Shown here: positions 48,075 through 58,737 of the stretch, in pieces | How the letters are laid out: each line of letters opens with the position of its first letter | Position numbering within the stretch: the stretch's first letter is position 1 | From: Hydrogenophilales bacterium | GTDB lineage: Bacteria; Pseudomonadota; Gammaproteobacteria; Burkholderiales; Thiobacillaceae | NCBI GenBank assembly: GCA_023258975.1 | Contig: JAHFRD010000009.1 | Location: 1-64,000 of the forward strand | DNA length: 64,000 nt | Direction of reading: 5' to 3' | Translations under genes and position numbers: made by a program | The notes under the pieces: model-generated | What the model saw: only the letters and a program-made list of their open reading frames with translations | Databases searched by the model: none | Told to the model about the DNA's origin: nothing

Positions 48075-50414
48075 TTATTCCCGCCAATAGCGCTTCTCCG
48101 CCTCCCGCGCCCGCTCCACCACCACCCCGTCCCGGCCCAGGCGCAGCGTCACCGCGCCGTCCCGGTCGGTGCGCCAGGCCGGCGCGCCCAGCGCCCGGTA
48201 GCGGGCCAGCACCTCGGGGTGCGGGTGGCCGTAGCGGTTGCGGTGGCCGACCGGAATGACGATGGTTTTCGCCGCGACGGCGCGCAGGAATTCGGGGCTG
48301 GAGGAAGTCCGGCTGCCGTGGTGCGGCGCGATCAGAATGTCGGCGGCCAAGGGCTGCCCGCGCTCGCGCAGGTTCATTTCCGCCAGGCGTTCGATGTCCG
48401 CCGTCAGCAAGGCGCCGTGGCCTGCCGCATCCACCCGCAGCACGCAGCCGCGCTCGTTATCGGAATAGCCGGGCTGCGCGTAGTGATGCGCGGGCGGGTG
48501 CAGCACACGGAAAACCACGCCATCCCAGTCCCAGGTTTGCCCGGCGATGCAGGGGCGCGCGTCGGGCCGTTGCGCGAGGATGGCCCGGCCGATCTCGCCC
48601 AGGCTGGCGCGCGGCACGCCCGCCGATGAGGAGAGGAACCAGCCCGGTCGATGGCTGGCCAGCAGCGCGGCCACCCCGCCGCTGTGGTCGAGGTCGTCGT
48701 GGGTCAGAATCAGGCCATCGAGGCGGTTGATGCCCAGGCTCCAGAGATAAGGCGCGACGATGCGGCCACCGGCATCCTCGCCGGAAAAGAAGCGTGGCCC
48801 GGCATCCACCAGCAGGCTGCGGTGGGCGGTACGCAACAACAGCGCCTCGCCCTGCCCGACATCGAGCACCGTCAGCCAGGCCTCGCCCGGCGGTGGCGCG
48901 GGCAGGCGGGGGAACAGCAGCGGCAGGAACAGGAACACGCCCAGCCAGCGCGCCGGCACCCCGCGCGGCAACAGCAACACCGCCGCGCCCAGCAGGGCGA
49001 GAAACAGGGCGAGCGGGCCGGGGGCGGCGGCATGGAACACCGGTTGCGGCAGGCGCGCCAGCCACTCCAGCCCGGCCATGACCAGCGCGACCACCGTATG
49101 CGCCAGCAGCGCGAGCGCTTCCCAGGGCAGCACCGCCGCCAACAGGCTGGCCGGCACCGCGACCAGGCTGATGAGGGGAATGGCGAAGGCGTTGGCCAGC
49201 GGCGAGACCAGCGAAACTTCATGGAACAAGGCCAGCAACGCGGGGGTGAGCGCCAGGGTCACCGTCCATTGCGCCGCGATCCAGGAACGCCAGGCCGGCG
49301 CGGGGCGCAGGCGGCCGCCATCGGCCCAGAGCAGCGCGGCCACGGCGCCGAAGGAAAGCCAGAAACCGGGCGCAAAGGCGGCCCAGGGGTCGCACAGCAC
49401 CACCACGGCCAGCGCCGCCGCCAGCAGGCGCGAGGGGCTGCCGTTGCGGTCGAGCAGCGCCACCAGGGCGGCGCCGGCCAGCATGTAGAGCGTGCGTTGC
49501 GCGGGGATGCCGAAACCGGCCAGCGCGGTATACGCTGCGGCGGCGGCGAAACCCAGCAGCGCGCCCGCCTTGCGCGCCGGCAGGCGCAGCGCCAGGCCCG
49601 GAACACGCCGCCACAACGCTTGCGCCAACGCATAGACCAGTGCGGAGAACAGCGTGATGTGCAGCCCGGAGATGCTCATCAGGTGGGTCACCCCGGTCTG
49701 CCGGAACAGGGTCCATTGCGCCGACGGGATGGCGTCCTGCTCGCCCACCGCCAGGGCGCGCACCACGCCGGCATAGGGGCGTTCACCGAGGTTGTCGCGC
49801 AAGTGGCTGCGGATGGCCTCACGGGTCTGATCCAGCGCCGCGCGCCAGCCGCCGCCACAGGCCGGGTCGGCGACGGGCAGGCCAACCACGCCGCCCGTGG
49901 CGCGGATGTCGCGTTGCAGCAGCCAGGCTTCGTAGTCGAAACCGCCGGGATTGACGTTGCCATGCGGGCGATACAGGCGCGCCAGCACCTGAATACAGTC
50001 GCCGCCGCGCAGCTTCGGCGCCGGCTCGCCCGGCCGCCCATGCCAGCCGAGTTGCACGCGCCGAGGCGGCGTGGCGCCGGGGGTACGTACCGCCTCCACC
50101 GCCAGCACGAAGCGGATGCCGTTCGGCGTGGCTTCCGGCAGATCGAGCACGCGCCCGGCCAGGCTAACGTCGCGCCCCTGCCAGAGCGCCGGAAGTTGCT
50201 CGGACAAGCGGATTTCGGCGCGCCAGGCGGCGTAGAAAAAACCGGCCGCGAGAGCGACCAGCAGCAAACCGGCCTGGCGCGCCCGCAAGGGTGCCCGCAA
50301 GGCGATCAGAAAAATCAACGGCAACGCCCAGGCCCAGGCCAGAGGCGGCAAACCCGGCCGGGTTTGCAGGAGGGCGGCGCCGAGGGCGAAGGCGAGGATG
50401 GCGAGGCGGATCAC
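48075..50414 (-). CDS. comEC: DNA uptake channel protein ComEC/Rec2
   Basis: 779-residue membrane protein with the N-terminal DUF4131-like region, the competence domain (GEQDAIPSAQWTLFRQTGVTHLMSISGLHITLF), many helices, and a C-terminal metallo-beta-lactamase-like domain (LTVLDVGQGEALLLRT, LTHDDLDHSGG, APHHGSRTSSS). It transports single-stranded DNA across the inner membrane in natural transformation. The length is normal and intact. Confidence 0.95.
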   Translation of the reverse strand: MIRLAILAFALGAALLQTRPGLPPLAWAWALPLIFLIALRAPLRARQAGLLLVALAAGFFYAAWRAEIRLSEQLPALWQGRDVSLAGRVLDLPEATPNGIRFVLAVEAVRTPGATPPRRVQLGWHGRPGEPAPKLRGGDCIQVLARLYRPHGNVNPGGFDYEAWLLQRDIRATGGVVGLPVADPACGGGWRAALDQTREAIRSHLRDNLGERPYAGVVRALAVGEQDAIPSAQWTLFRQTGVTHLMSISGLHITLFSALVYALAQALWRRVPGLALRLPARKAGALLGFAAAAAYTALAGFGIPAQRTLYMLAGAALVALLDRNGSPSRLLAAALAVVVLCDPWAAFAPGFWLSFGAVAALLWADGGRLRPAPAWRSWIAAQWTVTLALTPALLALFHEVSLVSPLANAFAIPLISLVAVPASLLAAVLPWEALALLAHTVVALVMAGLEWLARLPQPVFHAAAPGPLALFLALLGAAVLLLPRGVPARWLGVFLFLPLLFPRLPAPPPGEAWLTVLDVGQGEALLLRTAHRSLLVDAGPRFFSGEDAGGRIVAPYLWSLGINRLDGLILTHDDLDHSGGVAALLASHRPGWFLSSSAGVPRASLGEIGRAILAQRPDARPCIAGQTWDWDGVVFRVLHPPAHHYAQPGYSDNERGCVLRVDAAGHGALLTADIERLAEMNLRERGQPLAADILIAPHHGSRTSSSPEFLRAVAAKTIVIPVGHRNRYGHPHPEVLARYRALGAPAWRTDRDGAVTLRLGRDGVVVERAREAEKRYWRE

Positions 50415-50515
50415 GCGGATGCCGATGCCTCGGAAAAATGGCAGCCGTGCGTGTTCCGCATGCGAACCGTCACGAGCCGATTGCTTCCCTTGAGCTTCCC
50501 CATAGAATCCCCCCC

Positions 50516-51061
50516 ATGCCGCGCAAATACTTCCGCAAATATCTCCCCGATCACGCCACCGTGCGCGAGCACCGCTTTCTGCGGCCGTTCCAGGCGCTGC
50601 TCAAGCATCCCAATCTCTGGCATCTGAACCGCCATTCCGTGGCCGGCGGGCTGGCGGTCGGGTTGTTCGGGGGTCTGGCGCCGGGGCCGGTGCAGATGGG
50701 CATCGCGGCGATCCTGGCCGTCGTGTTCCGGGTGAATCTGCCGGTGGCGGTCATCACCACGCTGTATACCAACCCGTTTACCTGGCCGCCGTTGATTTTT
50801 GCCGCTTATGAAATCGGGAGTTGGGTGACCGGCGGCAATGGCGCCGGTTACCAGGAATTCGCGTTCGACTGGCAACTGCAACCCTGGAGCGAGTTCCCCC
50901 TCGTCTTCGGCAAGTGGTTGCTGGGGCTGGGTGAAACCTTCCTGATCGGCGATCTGATTCTGGCCAGCGTGCTCGCCGTGCTGGGCTATGCCGCCGTACA
51001 GGTGGGCTGGCGGCTCTACCTCCTGGCTTATCTGCGCCGCCGCCGCCGCCGCCCGCGTTGA
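50516..51061 (+). CDS. DUF2062 membrane protein
   Basis: 181-residue protein with the DUF2062 signature: PRKYFRKYLPDHATVREHRFLRPF, then NRHSVAGGLAVGLFGGLAPGPVQMGIAAILAVVFRVNLP and TLYTNPFTWPPLIFAAYEIG. It has two or three membrane helices and an Arg-rich tail. It is often next to comEC in betaproteobacteria. Its function is unknown. The ATG at 50516 matches the family N-terminus. Confidence 0.9.
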   Translation: MPRKYFRKYLPDHATVREHRFLRPFQALLKHPNLWHLNRHSVAGGLAVGLFGGLAPGPVQMGIAAILAVVFRVNLPVAVITTLYTNPFTWPPLIFAAYEIGSWVTGGNGAGYQEFAFDWQLQPWSEFPLVFGKWLLGLGETFLIGDLILASVLAVLGYAAVQVGWRLYLLAYLRRRRRRPR

Positions 51062-51071
51062 ATACCCGTTC

Positions 51072-51959
51072 CTACCAGTCCCGTTCCGCCGGCACGCTGA
51101 TCGGGTAGCCGTTGGTCAACGCGGTCACGAACACTTCCAGATCGGTATAGGGTTGGCTGCCCGGTAGCAGGGGCTGGGTACGGGTGTCCAGGTTGCATTC
51201 GGTAAAGCGCAAATGCAGCGATTGCAGCATGTATTGCGTGCGGTAGACCGGGTAGTGGGCGGCGTCGCCATAGATGGTGGTGATGACATTGCCGCGCAGA
51301 CGCTTGCCGATGTTGTGGGTGTGGCAGGAGGAGCAGGCGAAATTGAAGGCGCCCGCCTTGGTGTGGAACAGTCGCCGGCCGCGCTCGTAGGCGGCTTTCA
51401 TCGGGCCACTGGCCACGTCGATATTGATGGGTTGGCCGTTGCCGAGGCTGGCGAGATAAATGGAAAGTGAACTGTTGTCGTAGCTGCCGTTCTGCAACAC
51501 GCGGCCCTGTTTGCCGCCGCAGTACTCGATCACTTCCTCCAGGCCGGCCACATGCTTCAGATCGGCGCGCCAACGCGGATAACCGGCGCGCAGATTCTGG
51601 AGATTATGGTTCCGAACGCCCAGACAACTGGCGAAGCGGCCGCGCGCGTTGAGTTGCCTGAACAACTTTTCGCCGCGATCCACCGCGAAATGGCCGCCAT
51701 GCACCGCCTGGTTGAACGGCGGGTCCATGAACTTCCAGTTGAGCTTCCAGTTTTCATCCGGATTGCCGGCCATGCGGTAATCCAGGTTGGCGGGATCTTT
51801 CCAGTACTGGTAAGTACCGGAGAGTTTCAGGTCACCGGAGACGACCGGCTCGTAAGGATCGAGCGGCTCGTATTCGCGGTAGGGAATTTCCTGCGCGAAC
51901 GTCGCGACTGCGGCGGAAGCGGCGATAAGGGCGGCAAAAAGGGAGAACCGGGTTTTCAT
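51072..51959 (-). CDS. soxA: Thiosulfate-oxidising multienzyme subunit SoxA
   Basis: 295-residue periplasmic cytochrome with a signal peptide (VATFAQ). It carries one heme motif, CSSCH at 209-213, and the catalytic Cys ligand in RFTECNLDTR (C255). The first heme site of diheme SoxA is absent; Cys112 and Cys147 in SCLGVRN and EYCGGK mark the region and may form a disulfide. SoxAX loads thiosulfate onto SoxYZ. Its start is 11 bases after soxX. No soxYZ or soxB is adjacent. Confidence 0.9.
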   Translation of the reverse strand: MKTRFSLFAALIAASAAVATFAQEIPYREYEPLDPYEPVVSGDLKLSGTYQYWKDPANLDYRMAGNPDENWKLNWKFMDPPFNQAVHGGHFAVDRGEKLFRQLNARGRFASCLGVRNHNLQNLRAGYPRWRADLKHVAGLEEVIEYCGGKQGRVLQNGSYDNSSLSIYLASLGNGQPINIDVASGPMKAAYERGRRLFHTKAGAFNFACSSCHTHNIGKRLRGNVITTIYGDAAHYPVYRTQYMLQSLHLRFTECNLDTRTQPLLPGSQPYTDLEVFVTALTNGYPISVPAERDW

Positions 51960-51969
51960 GGCAGCCGCC

Positions 51970-52485
51970 TCACTCAATGTTTTGCAGGTAGGCCACAAGA
52001 TCGCGGATGTCCTGTTCGGCCAGCAGACCAAAGGTGCCGAAAGCCGGCATCACGGTATTGGGATTGAAGATGCGGGCATCGAAGATTTGCTGGAATACCA
52101 GAGGATCGGGGTGCTTGAACTGTTTGTAATGCGCCATCGGGCTACCCACGGTGCCCGGCCATTCATCGCCCGGAAGGGTATGGCAGGCGATGCACCACTC
52201 CCATGCCAGCTTCTTGCCGCGCGCCTTGTCGCCAGCCAGTGGCGCCTTCATTTCAAAACGGGTCGGCTCCGGGGTGGCGCGCCGATCCTGGTAACTGAGC
52301 GTCAGCCAGCGGGTGTAGTCACGCTTGTACGGCGCCCATTCCAGGCGGCCGCTATTGACGATGACCTGCGGCGCCATCGTCTTGCCACCGCTCACGCTGG
52401 CGTCGGCGGGCAGCGGTTGCGCCGATTCGGCGCAGCAGGCGGGGGCCGCGAGCGACAAGGCCAATCCGGCAAGAAAAAAACGCAT
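51970..52485 (-). CDS. soxX: Thiosulfate-oxidising multienzyme subunit SoxX
   Basis: 171-residue secreted cytochrome c with heme site CIACH at 98-102 and the Met ligand in NTVMPAFGTFGLL. The SoxX family context is GDEWPGTVGSPMAHYKQFKHPDPLVFQQIFD. An 80-residue N-terminal part before the heme domain makes it longer than minimal SoxX. It forms the SoxXA complex with the gene directly downstream. The ATG at 52485 follows a GGAGA ribosome site. Confidence 0.9.
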   Translation of the reverse strand: MRFFLAGLALSLAAPACCAESAQPLPADASVSGGKTMAPQVIVNSGRLEWAPYKRDYTRWLTLSYQDRRATPEPTRFEMKAPLAGDKARGKKLAWEWCIACHTLPGDEWPGTVGSPMAHYKQFKHPDPLVFQQIFDARIFNPNTVMPAFGTFGLLAEQDIRDLVAYLQNIE

Positions 52486-52566
52486 GGCAATCTCCAAAAA
52501 TCAGCGGCCGCGACCGCCGTCCGCGAGGTGGATTTTCGTACCAATCGGGTTTCAGGATACCAGCCA

Positions 52567-53247
52567 TCACGCCGGCGCCAAAACCCCATCGGTCAAGCGC
52601 AGCACCCGGCCCAGGCGCGCGGCCAGGTCGGGGTCGTGGGTGACGACCAGGAAGGCGGTGCCGTGCTGTCGGGAGAGATTCATGAGCAGATCCTGGATGC
52701 GCCCGGCGCTGTGCCGATCCAGGTTGCCCGTGGGTTCGTCCATCAACACGCAGGCCGGTTGCGTGACCAGGGCGCGGGCGATGGCGGCGCGCTGGCGTTC
52801 GCCCCCCGAGAGTTCGCCGGGGCGGTGCGTCATGCGATGGCCCAGGCCTACCTCCTCCAGCCATTTCGCCGCCGCAGCGAAGGCGCTTGCACGCTCCTGG
52901 CGACGGATCAGCAGCGGCATGGCGACGTTCTCCAGGGCGCTGAATTCGGCCAGCAGGTGGTGGAACTGGTAGACAAAGCCGAGCGCGCGGTTGCGCAGGC
53001 GGCCGCGCGCCAGTTCCGAGAGCGACCAGATCGCCTCGCCCGCCACCCGCACCTCGCCGGCATCGGGCTTGTCCAGCCCGCCCAGTACATGCAGCAAGGT
53101 GCTCTTGCCGGCGCCGGAAGCGCCCATCACCGCGATGTGCTCGCCTTCGTTCACCGCCAGGTCGATGCCGTCCAGCACCCGCACTTCCAGCGGCCCCTGC
53201 CAGTAGCTCTTGCGCAGCCCGGCACAGGCCAACACCGCTTCACTCAT
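52567..53247 (-). CDS. lolD: Lipoprotein-releasing ABC transporter ATPase LolD
   Basis: 226-residue ABC ATPase with Walker [10 protein letters not shown], signature [15 protein letters not shown], Walker [10 protein letters not shown] and H-loop THD. The family-specific [21 protein letters not shown] is present. It powers lipoprotein release from the inner membrane for transfer to LolA. It overlaps the permease gene by eight bases. Confidence 0.95.
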   Translation of the reverse strand: MSEAVLACAGLRKSYWQGPLEVRVLDGIDLAVNEGEHIAVMGASGAGKSTLLHVLGGLDKPDAGEVRVAGEAIWSLSELARGRLRNRALGFVYQFHHLLAEFSALENVAMPLLIRRQERASAFAAAAKWLEEVGLGHRMTHRPGELSGGERQRAAIARALVTQPACVLMDEPTGNLDRHSAGRIQDLLMNLSRQHGTAFLVVTHDPDLAARLGRVLRLTDGVLAPA

Positions 53248-54502
53248 AGCGCAGCGCCTCCGCCGGTTGCACCCGCGAGGCCCGCCAACTCGGATAGAGG
53301 GTGGCCAGGAAGGACAGCACCAGGGCCACCAGGCAGATGGTCGCCACGTCGCCCCAGACCAGTTTCGAGGGCAGTTCGGAGATGTAATACACGTCGGCGG
53401 GAAACAGATCCATGCCCACCAGATGTTCGATCCAGGGCACCACGGTTTCCACGTTGAGCGCGAGCAGCACGCCGGAGGCCATGCCCAGCAGGGTGCCGAT
53501 CACGCCGATCAGGCTGCCCTGGATCATGAAGATGGCCATGATGCTGGACGGACTGGCGCCCAGGGTGCGCAGGATGGCGATGTCCGCCTGCTTGTCGGTG
53601 ACCGCCATGACCAGGGTGGAAACGATGTTGAACGCGGCCACCGCGACGATCAGCGTGAGGATGATGAACATCATGCGTTTCTCGATCCGCACCGCCTGGA
53701 AGAAGCTGGTGTGGCTCATGGTCCAGTCCGAGAGGGAATAGTCGCCTTGCAGGGTTTTCGCGAACTCGCGCAGCACCCAGGGCGCGCGGTCCATGTCGGC
53801 CAGCCTGATCCGCAAGCCGGAGACGTTGTCGCCCAGGCGATAGAGTTTCCGCGCGTCTTGCAGGTGGATCAGGGCCAAGCCCGAGTCGTACTCGAACATG
53901 CCCATGCGGAAGACGCCCACCACGGTGAACTGCTTGATGCGAGGCAGCATGCCGGCCGGCGTCACCACACCCTGCGGCGCGATGACCGCGACCTTGTCGC
54001 CCGGGAAGGCGCCCAGGGAACGCGCCAGATCGGCGCCCAGGACGATGCCGAACTCGCCGGGTTTCAGGTTGCCCAGGCGGCCGCTTTTCATGTGGCTGGC
54101 GAACGCCGCCACCTTGCTTTCTTCCTCCGGCAGCAGGCCGCGCACCAGCGCGCCCTTGGTCTCGCCGCCCATCGCCAGCAGCGCCTGGCCGCTGACGTAA
54201 GGCGCCATGCCGCGCACTTCCGGATGTTCTCCCACCCGCCTGGCCAGGCCTTGCCAGTCGGGGAGTTGTCCGTTGGGGCCGCTGATTTCCATGTGCGCGG
54301 CGACGCCGAGAATGCGGCTGCGCAATTCATCCTGGAAACCGTTCATGACGGAAAGCACCACGATCAGCGCCATCACCCCAAGGGCGATGCCCGCCATCGA
54401 GGTCATGGAGATGAAGGAGATGAAGTGGTTACGGCGTTTGGCGCGGGTATAGCGCAGGCCGATGGCGAGTTCGTAGAGCGGCACGGGGGCGGAGTCTGCC
54501 AC
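53240..54502 (-). CDS. lolC: Lipoprotein-releasing ABC transporter permease (LolC/LolE family)
   Basis: 420-residue membrane protein with one N-terminal helix, a large periplasmic domain (about residues 50-265) and three C-terminal helices ([38 protein letters not shown]). It starts with [47 protein letters not shown], typical of LolC/E. A single permease gene with lolD suggests either a homodimer (LolF type) or a second permease elsewhere. Confidence 0.93.
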   Translation of the reverse strand: MADSAPVPLYELAIGLRYTRAKRRNHFISFISMTSMAGIALGVMALIVVLSVMNGFQDELRSRILGVAAHMEISGPNGQLPDWQGLARRVGEHPEVRGMAPYVSGQALLAMGGETKGALVRGLLPEEESKVAAFASHMKSGRLGNLKPGEFGIVLGADLARSLGAFPGDKVAVIAPQGVVTPAGMLPRIKQFTVVGVFRMGMFEYDSGLALIHLQDARKLYRLGDNVSGLRIRLADMDRAPWVLREFAKTLQGDYSLSDWTMSHTSFFQAVRIEKRMMFIILTLIVAVAAFNIVSTLVMAVTDKQADIAILRTLGASPSSIMAIFMIQGSLIGVIGTLLGMASGVLLALNVETVVPWIEHLVGMDLFPADVYYISELPSKLVWGDVATICLVALVLSFLATLYPSWRASRVQPAEALRYE

Positions 54503-54532
54503 AGGCGGGCGACGCCAGATAGGCCCGCGTGT

Positions 54533-55864
<1,332 letters not shown>

Positions 55865-55879
55865 GACGGCTCCAGGTTT

Positions 55880-55924
55880 TGTCATGACAGATCGTAAGCG
55901 TGTCATGTCAGTCGTGTCATGACA
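55880..55924. promoter_or_regulatory. Three TGTCATGACA-type sites, probable FisR binding sites
   Basis: Perfect palindromes TGTCATGACA at 55880-55889 and 55915-55924 flank a nine-of-ten copy (TGTCATGTCA) at 55901-55910. They are 60 to 115 bases upstream of the sigma-54 promoter and directly before the regulator's own start, suiting enhancer function and autoregulation. Confidence 0.75.
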
Positions 55925-55983
55925 TTTATCCGAAAGAGCCGTCTGCCTGCCTGAAATCCCGGTAAAAGCGTTCGCCAAAGGCG

Positions 55984-55999
55984 TGGCACGGGTCTTGCG
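55984..55999 (+). promoter_or_regulatory. Sigma-54 promoter of the sqr operon
   Basis: TGGCACGGGTCTTGCG matches the -24/-12 consensus TGGCACGN4TTGCW except at the last base. The GG and GC are correctly spaced. It lies 35 bases before the start of the 67-residue gene. Confidence 0.85.
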
Positions 56000-56034
56000 A
56001 TAAGAACGTCCCGAACCGATCAAAGGATGGAGAC

Positions 56035-56238
56035 ATGACCGACAAGAAAAACTGGCACCTGCAACCCGGCGTGGCGATGAGCCCCGAGGCCGCCAACGAA
56101 GTGGCGAAGATCGCCTGCGCCTTGAAAAGCCTGTCCGCCTACACCACCTTCGCGATGGAACGCGAAGACTGCCCGGAAGACCTGCAAAAGATCGTCGAGG
56201 AAGGGCTGGACGCAATGGCCCGCGTGTTCGTCTGGTAA
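56035..56238 (+). CDS. Small hypothetical protein co-transcribed with sqr
   Basis: 67-residue acidic, probably helical protein: MTDKKNWHLQPGVAMSPEAA, then KIACALKSLSAYTTFAMEREDCPEDLQKIVEEGLDAMARVF. No signal peptide or membrane helix. Two Cys residues (one in KIACAL and one in REDCPEDL) could take part in sulfur chemistry. It has a GGATGGAG ribosome site and sits between the sigma-54 promoter and sqr, 30 bases upstream of the latter. I do not recognise a family. Confidence 0.75.
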   Translation: MTDKKNWHLQPGVAMSPEAANEVAKIACALKSLSAYTTFAMEREDCPEDLQKIVEEGLDAMARVFVW

Positions 56239-56268
56239 CCCCCTCATAACCAACAGGAGCACTACTCA

Positions 56269-57537
56269 ATGGCACGCATCGTCATTCTCGGCGCCGGCAT
56301 CGGCGGCATGTCCATGGCCTATGAAATGCGCGAGGAAGCCCGCGCGGAAGACTCGGTCACCGTCATCTCGAACCACCCCTATTTCCAGTTCACCCCGTCC
56401 AACCCCTGGGTGGCGGTCAACTGGCGCAACCGCGACGACATCACCCTGGAAGTCGGCCCCTTGCTGGAGAAGAAGGGCATCGAATTCATCTCCTGCGGCT
56501 GCAAGCGCGTACACCCGGAACGCAATGCGCTGGAACTGGAAGACGGCCGCGAAGTGGCCTACGACTTCCTGATCATCGCCACCGGCCCCAAGCTGGCCTT
56601 CGACGAAGTGGAAGGCCTCGGCCCCAAGGGCCATACCAGTTCGGTCTGCCATGTCGATCACGCCATCGAAGCCGGCAAGCAGTGGGACGAGTTTGTGAAA
56701 GACCCCGGCCCGGTGGTCGTCGGCGCGGTGCAGGGCGCCTCCTGCTACGGCCCCGCCTACGAGTTCGCCTTCATCATGGATACCGACCTGCGCCGCCGCC
56801 GCATCCGCAGCAAGGTGCCGATGACCTTCGTCACCGCCGAACCCTACATCGGCCACCTCGGCCTCGGCGGCGTCGGCGATTCCAAGGGCCTCATGGAATC
56901 GGCCATGCGCCATCGCCATGTGAAATGGATCTGCAACGCCAAGGTCACCAAGGTGGAAGAAGGCAAGATGTATGTAGCCGAGCACAACGAGGACGGCAGC
57001 GTGAAGAAGGAACACGTCCTGCCGTTCAAGTACTCGATGATGCTGCCCGCCTTCAAGGGCATCGACGCCGTGTTCGGCATCGAGGGCCTGACCAACCCGC
57101 GCGGCTTCATCACCATCGACGAATTCCAGCGCAATCCCAAGTTCAACAACATCTACAGCGTAGGCGTCTGTGTCGCCATTCCCCCGGTGGAAGCCACCCC
57201 GGTACCCACCGGCGCGCCCAAGACCGGCTACATGATCGAAACCATGGTGCGCGCCACCGCCCACAACATCCGCGCCGTGCTGGACGGCAAAGCGCCGGAT
57301 CAGAAGGCCACCTGGAACGCCATCTGCCTGGCCGACTTCGGCGACACCGGCGCCGCCTTCGTCGCCCTGCCGCAGATTCCGCCGCGCAACGTCAACTGGT
57401 TCAAGGAAGGCAAGTGGGTGCACCTGGCCAAGATCGCCTTCGAGAAATATTTCCTGCGCAAGATGAAGAAAGGAACCACCGAACCCCTCTATGAAAAATA
57501 CGTTCTGGGAGTGATGGGGCTGAAAAAACTGAAATGA
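56269..57537 (+). CDS. sqr: Sulfide:quinone oxidoreductase, type I
   Basis: 422-residue FAD enzyme of the membrane periphery that oxidises sulfide and passes electrons to quinone. The FAD motif is VILGAGIGGMSMAYEM. The three redox cysteines of bacterial SQR are present: Cys127 (SVCHVDHA), Cys159 (GASCYGPAYEF) and Cys353 (NAICLADFG). Quinone-site sequence TPVPTGAPKTGYMIE and the amphipathic membrane-binding tail IAFEKYFLRKMKKG are seen. AGGAG precedes the ATG. It is under the FisR-like activator and the sigma-54 promoter upstream, and a terminator follows. Confidence 0.95.
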   Translation: MARIVILGAGIGGMSMAYEMREEARAEDSVTVISNHPYFQFTPSNPWVAVNWRNRDDITLEVGPLLEKKGIEFISCGCKRVHPERNALELEDGREVAYDFLIIATGPKLAFDEVEGLGPKGHTSSVCHVDHAIEAGKQWDEFVKDPGPVVVGAVQGASCYGPAYEFAFIMDTDLRRRRIRSKVPMTFVTAEPYIGHLGLGGVGDSKGLMESAMRHRHVKWICNAKVTKVEEGKMYVAEHNEDGSVKKEHVLPFKYSMMLPAFKGIDAVFGIEGLTNPRGFITIDEFQRNPKFNNIYSVGVCVAIPPVEATPVPTGAPKTGYMIETMVRATAHNIRAVLDGKAPDQKATWNAICLADFGDTGAAFVALPQIPPRNVNWFKEGKWVHLAKIAFEKYFLRKMKKGTTEPLYEKYVLGVMGLKKLK

Positions 57538-57573
57538 ACCCGCGTGGCGGTTGCTCAGGCAACCGAACTTTCA

Positions 57574-57607
57574 CGGCGCCCTCGGCAACGAGCGGCGCCG
57601 TTTTTTT
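57574..57607 (+). terminator. Intrinsic terminator of the sqr operon
   Basis: CGGCGCC at 57574-57580 pairs with GGCGCCG at 57594-57600, with inner CTCG/CGAG pairing, and is followed by seven T. It lies 37 bases after the sqr stop. Confidence 0.85.
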
Positions 57608-57667
57608 GGATGCCAGGGATCGTCGTAGTCCAGGCCAACCTTGCCTACCCGAACCAGATAGTGATTC

Positions 57668-57686
57668 AACCTGGAAACGGCAGTTG
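57668..57686. repeat. AACCTNGAAACGGC-family repeat arm
   Basis: AACCTGGAAACGGCAGTTG matches the arm of the inverted repeat at 3033 with one change. A second arm of the family follows at 57862. The whole gap 57538-57879 (342 bases) holds the sqr terminator and repeats, with no gene. Confidence 0.65.
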
Positions 57687-57775
57687 GTCATACGCAAAAC
57701 GCTCGAAAGCTGCGTGGGCAAAGGCATGACCGGTGATTGTTCGCTTCACCCGCGGGGTGAGTGGAAACGTCACTC

Positions 57776-57833
57776 GTAGGAGCGGGCTTGCCCGCGATAG
57801 AACGCGGCCATTCGCGGGCAAGCCCGCTCCTAC
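57776..57833. repeat. GTAGGAGCGGGC-family REP pair (BIME-like)
   Basis: GTAGGAGCGGGCTTGCCCGC at 57776 and its exact complement ending at 57833 form an inverted pair around a 14-base centre. It is the same family as the units flanking the RAYT gene, about 16 kb away. Confidence 0.85.
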
Positions 57834-57861
57834 GGCACCTGCAACTGCGGGAAATAGGTTC

Positions 57862-57879
57862 AACCTGGAAACGGCGGTG
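57862..57879. repeat. AACCTNGAAACGGC-family repeat arm
   Basis: AACCTGGAAACGGCGGTG abuts the stop codon of tatD at 57880. It is a variant of the arms at 3033 and 57668. Confidence 0.6.
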
Positions 57880-58650
57880 CTACAGCCCCAATGCTTCCCG
57901 CGCGTTCGCCGTGGTTCGCCGCGCCACGGCCGCCACGTCCAATCCGCGCAGTTCCGCCAAGGCCGCCGCGATGCCGGCGACCTCGGCGGGCTCGTTGCGC
58001 CCCTTTCCGACCCAGGTGGGTGGAATGTCCGGGCTGTCGGTTTCCAGGACGATGGACTCCAGCGGCAATTCAAAGGCGAGTGAGCGCAATCGCGTCGCAC
58101 GATCCCAGGTGAAGGCGCCGCCGAAGCCGAGTTTGAAGCCGAGTTTGATGAAGGCCTCGGCCTGCTGGCGGCTGCCGCTAAAGGCGTGGGCGATGCCGCC
58201 TTTCACGCCAATCAGGCGCAACTGCTTGAGAATCTGGTCGTTGGCGCGGCGGCAATGCAGCAATACCGGCAGATCGTGGTCGCGCGCGATCTTGAGCTGT
58301 TCGACGTAGAAAAATTCCTGGGTGGCGAAATCCAGGCCCGGCACGAACAAATCGAGGCCGATCTCGCCGATGGCGACGGGCCGCCAGGTTTCGATCCGGC
58401 GGCGCAAATCGGCCAGATGCCCGGTTTGGTGCGCGTCGATATACATGGGGTGCATGCCCCAGGCCGGCAGGCAGCCGGGGTAGCGCCGGCAGATGGCCTC
58501 GACTGCGGCGAAGTTGGCTTGGGTGACGGCGGGAATGGCCTGGATGGCCACACCCGCCGTTCTTGCCCGTTCGTAGACGGCATCGCGATCCGCGTCGAAT
58601 TCGACCGCGTCCAGATGGCAATGAGTGTCGATGAGCGTGTGCGCGTTCAT
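57880..58650 (-). CDS. tatD: TatD-family metal-dependent hydrolase
   Basis: 256-residue TIM-barrel hydrolase with the metal-binding IDTHCHLD near the N-terminus, AIGEIGLD at about 95, LLHCRRA at about 133, and LETDSPDIPP near the C-terminus. Family members are 3'-5' DNases or DNA-repair nucleases. An ATG three codons upstream (58659) is an alternative start; neither has a clear ribosome site. It is monocistronic and diverges from the ACT-domain gene. Confidence 0.92.
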   Translation of the reverse strand: MNAHTLIDTHCHLDAVEFDADRDAVYERARTAGVAIQAIPAVTQANFAAVEAICRRYPGCLPAWGMHPMYIDAHQTGHLADLRRRIETWRPVAIGEIGLDLFVPGLDFATQEFFYVEQLKIARDHDLPVLLHCRRANDQILKQLRLIGVKGGIAHAFSGSRQQAEAFIKLGFKLGFGGAFTWDRATRLRSLAFELPLESIVLETDSPDIPPTWVGKGRNEPAEVAGIAAALAELRGLDVAAVARRTTANAREALGL

Positions 58651-58737
58651 GCGCGACATTATGCCCGCGCGGCGTGGTAGGCCATGCGCGCCGCACTGGC
58701 TACAATCCCCCCATCGAGCAACCTGAACGGAAATCCC

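Noticed and set aside
48651-50627. Long plus-strand open frame opposite comEC
   Set aside because: Gln/Arg-rich shadow of an intact comEC gene.
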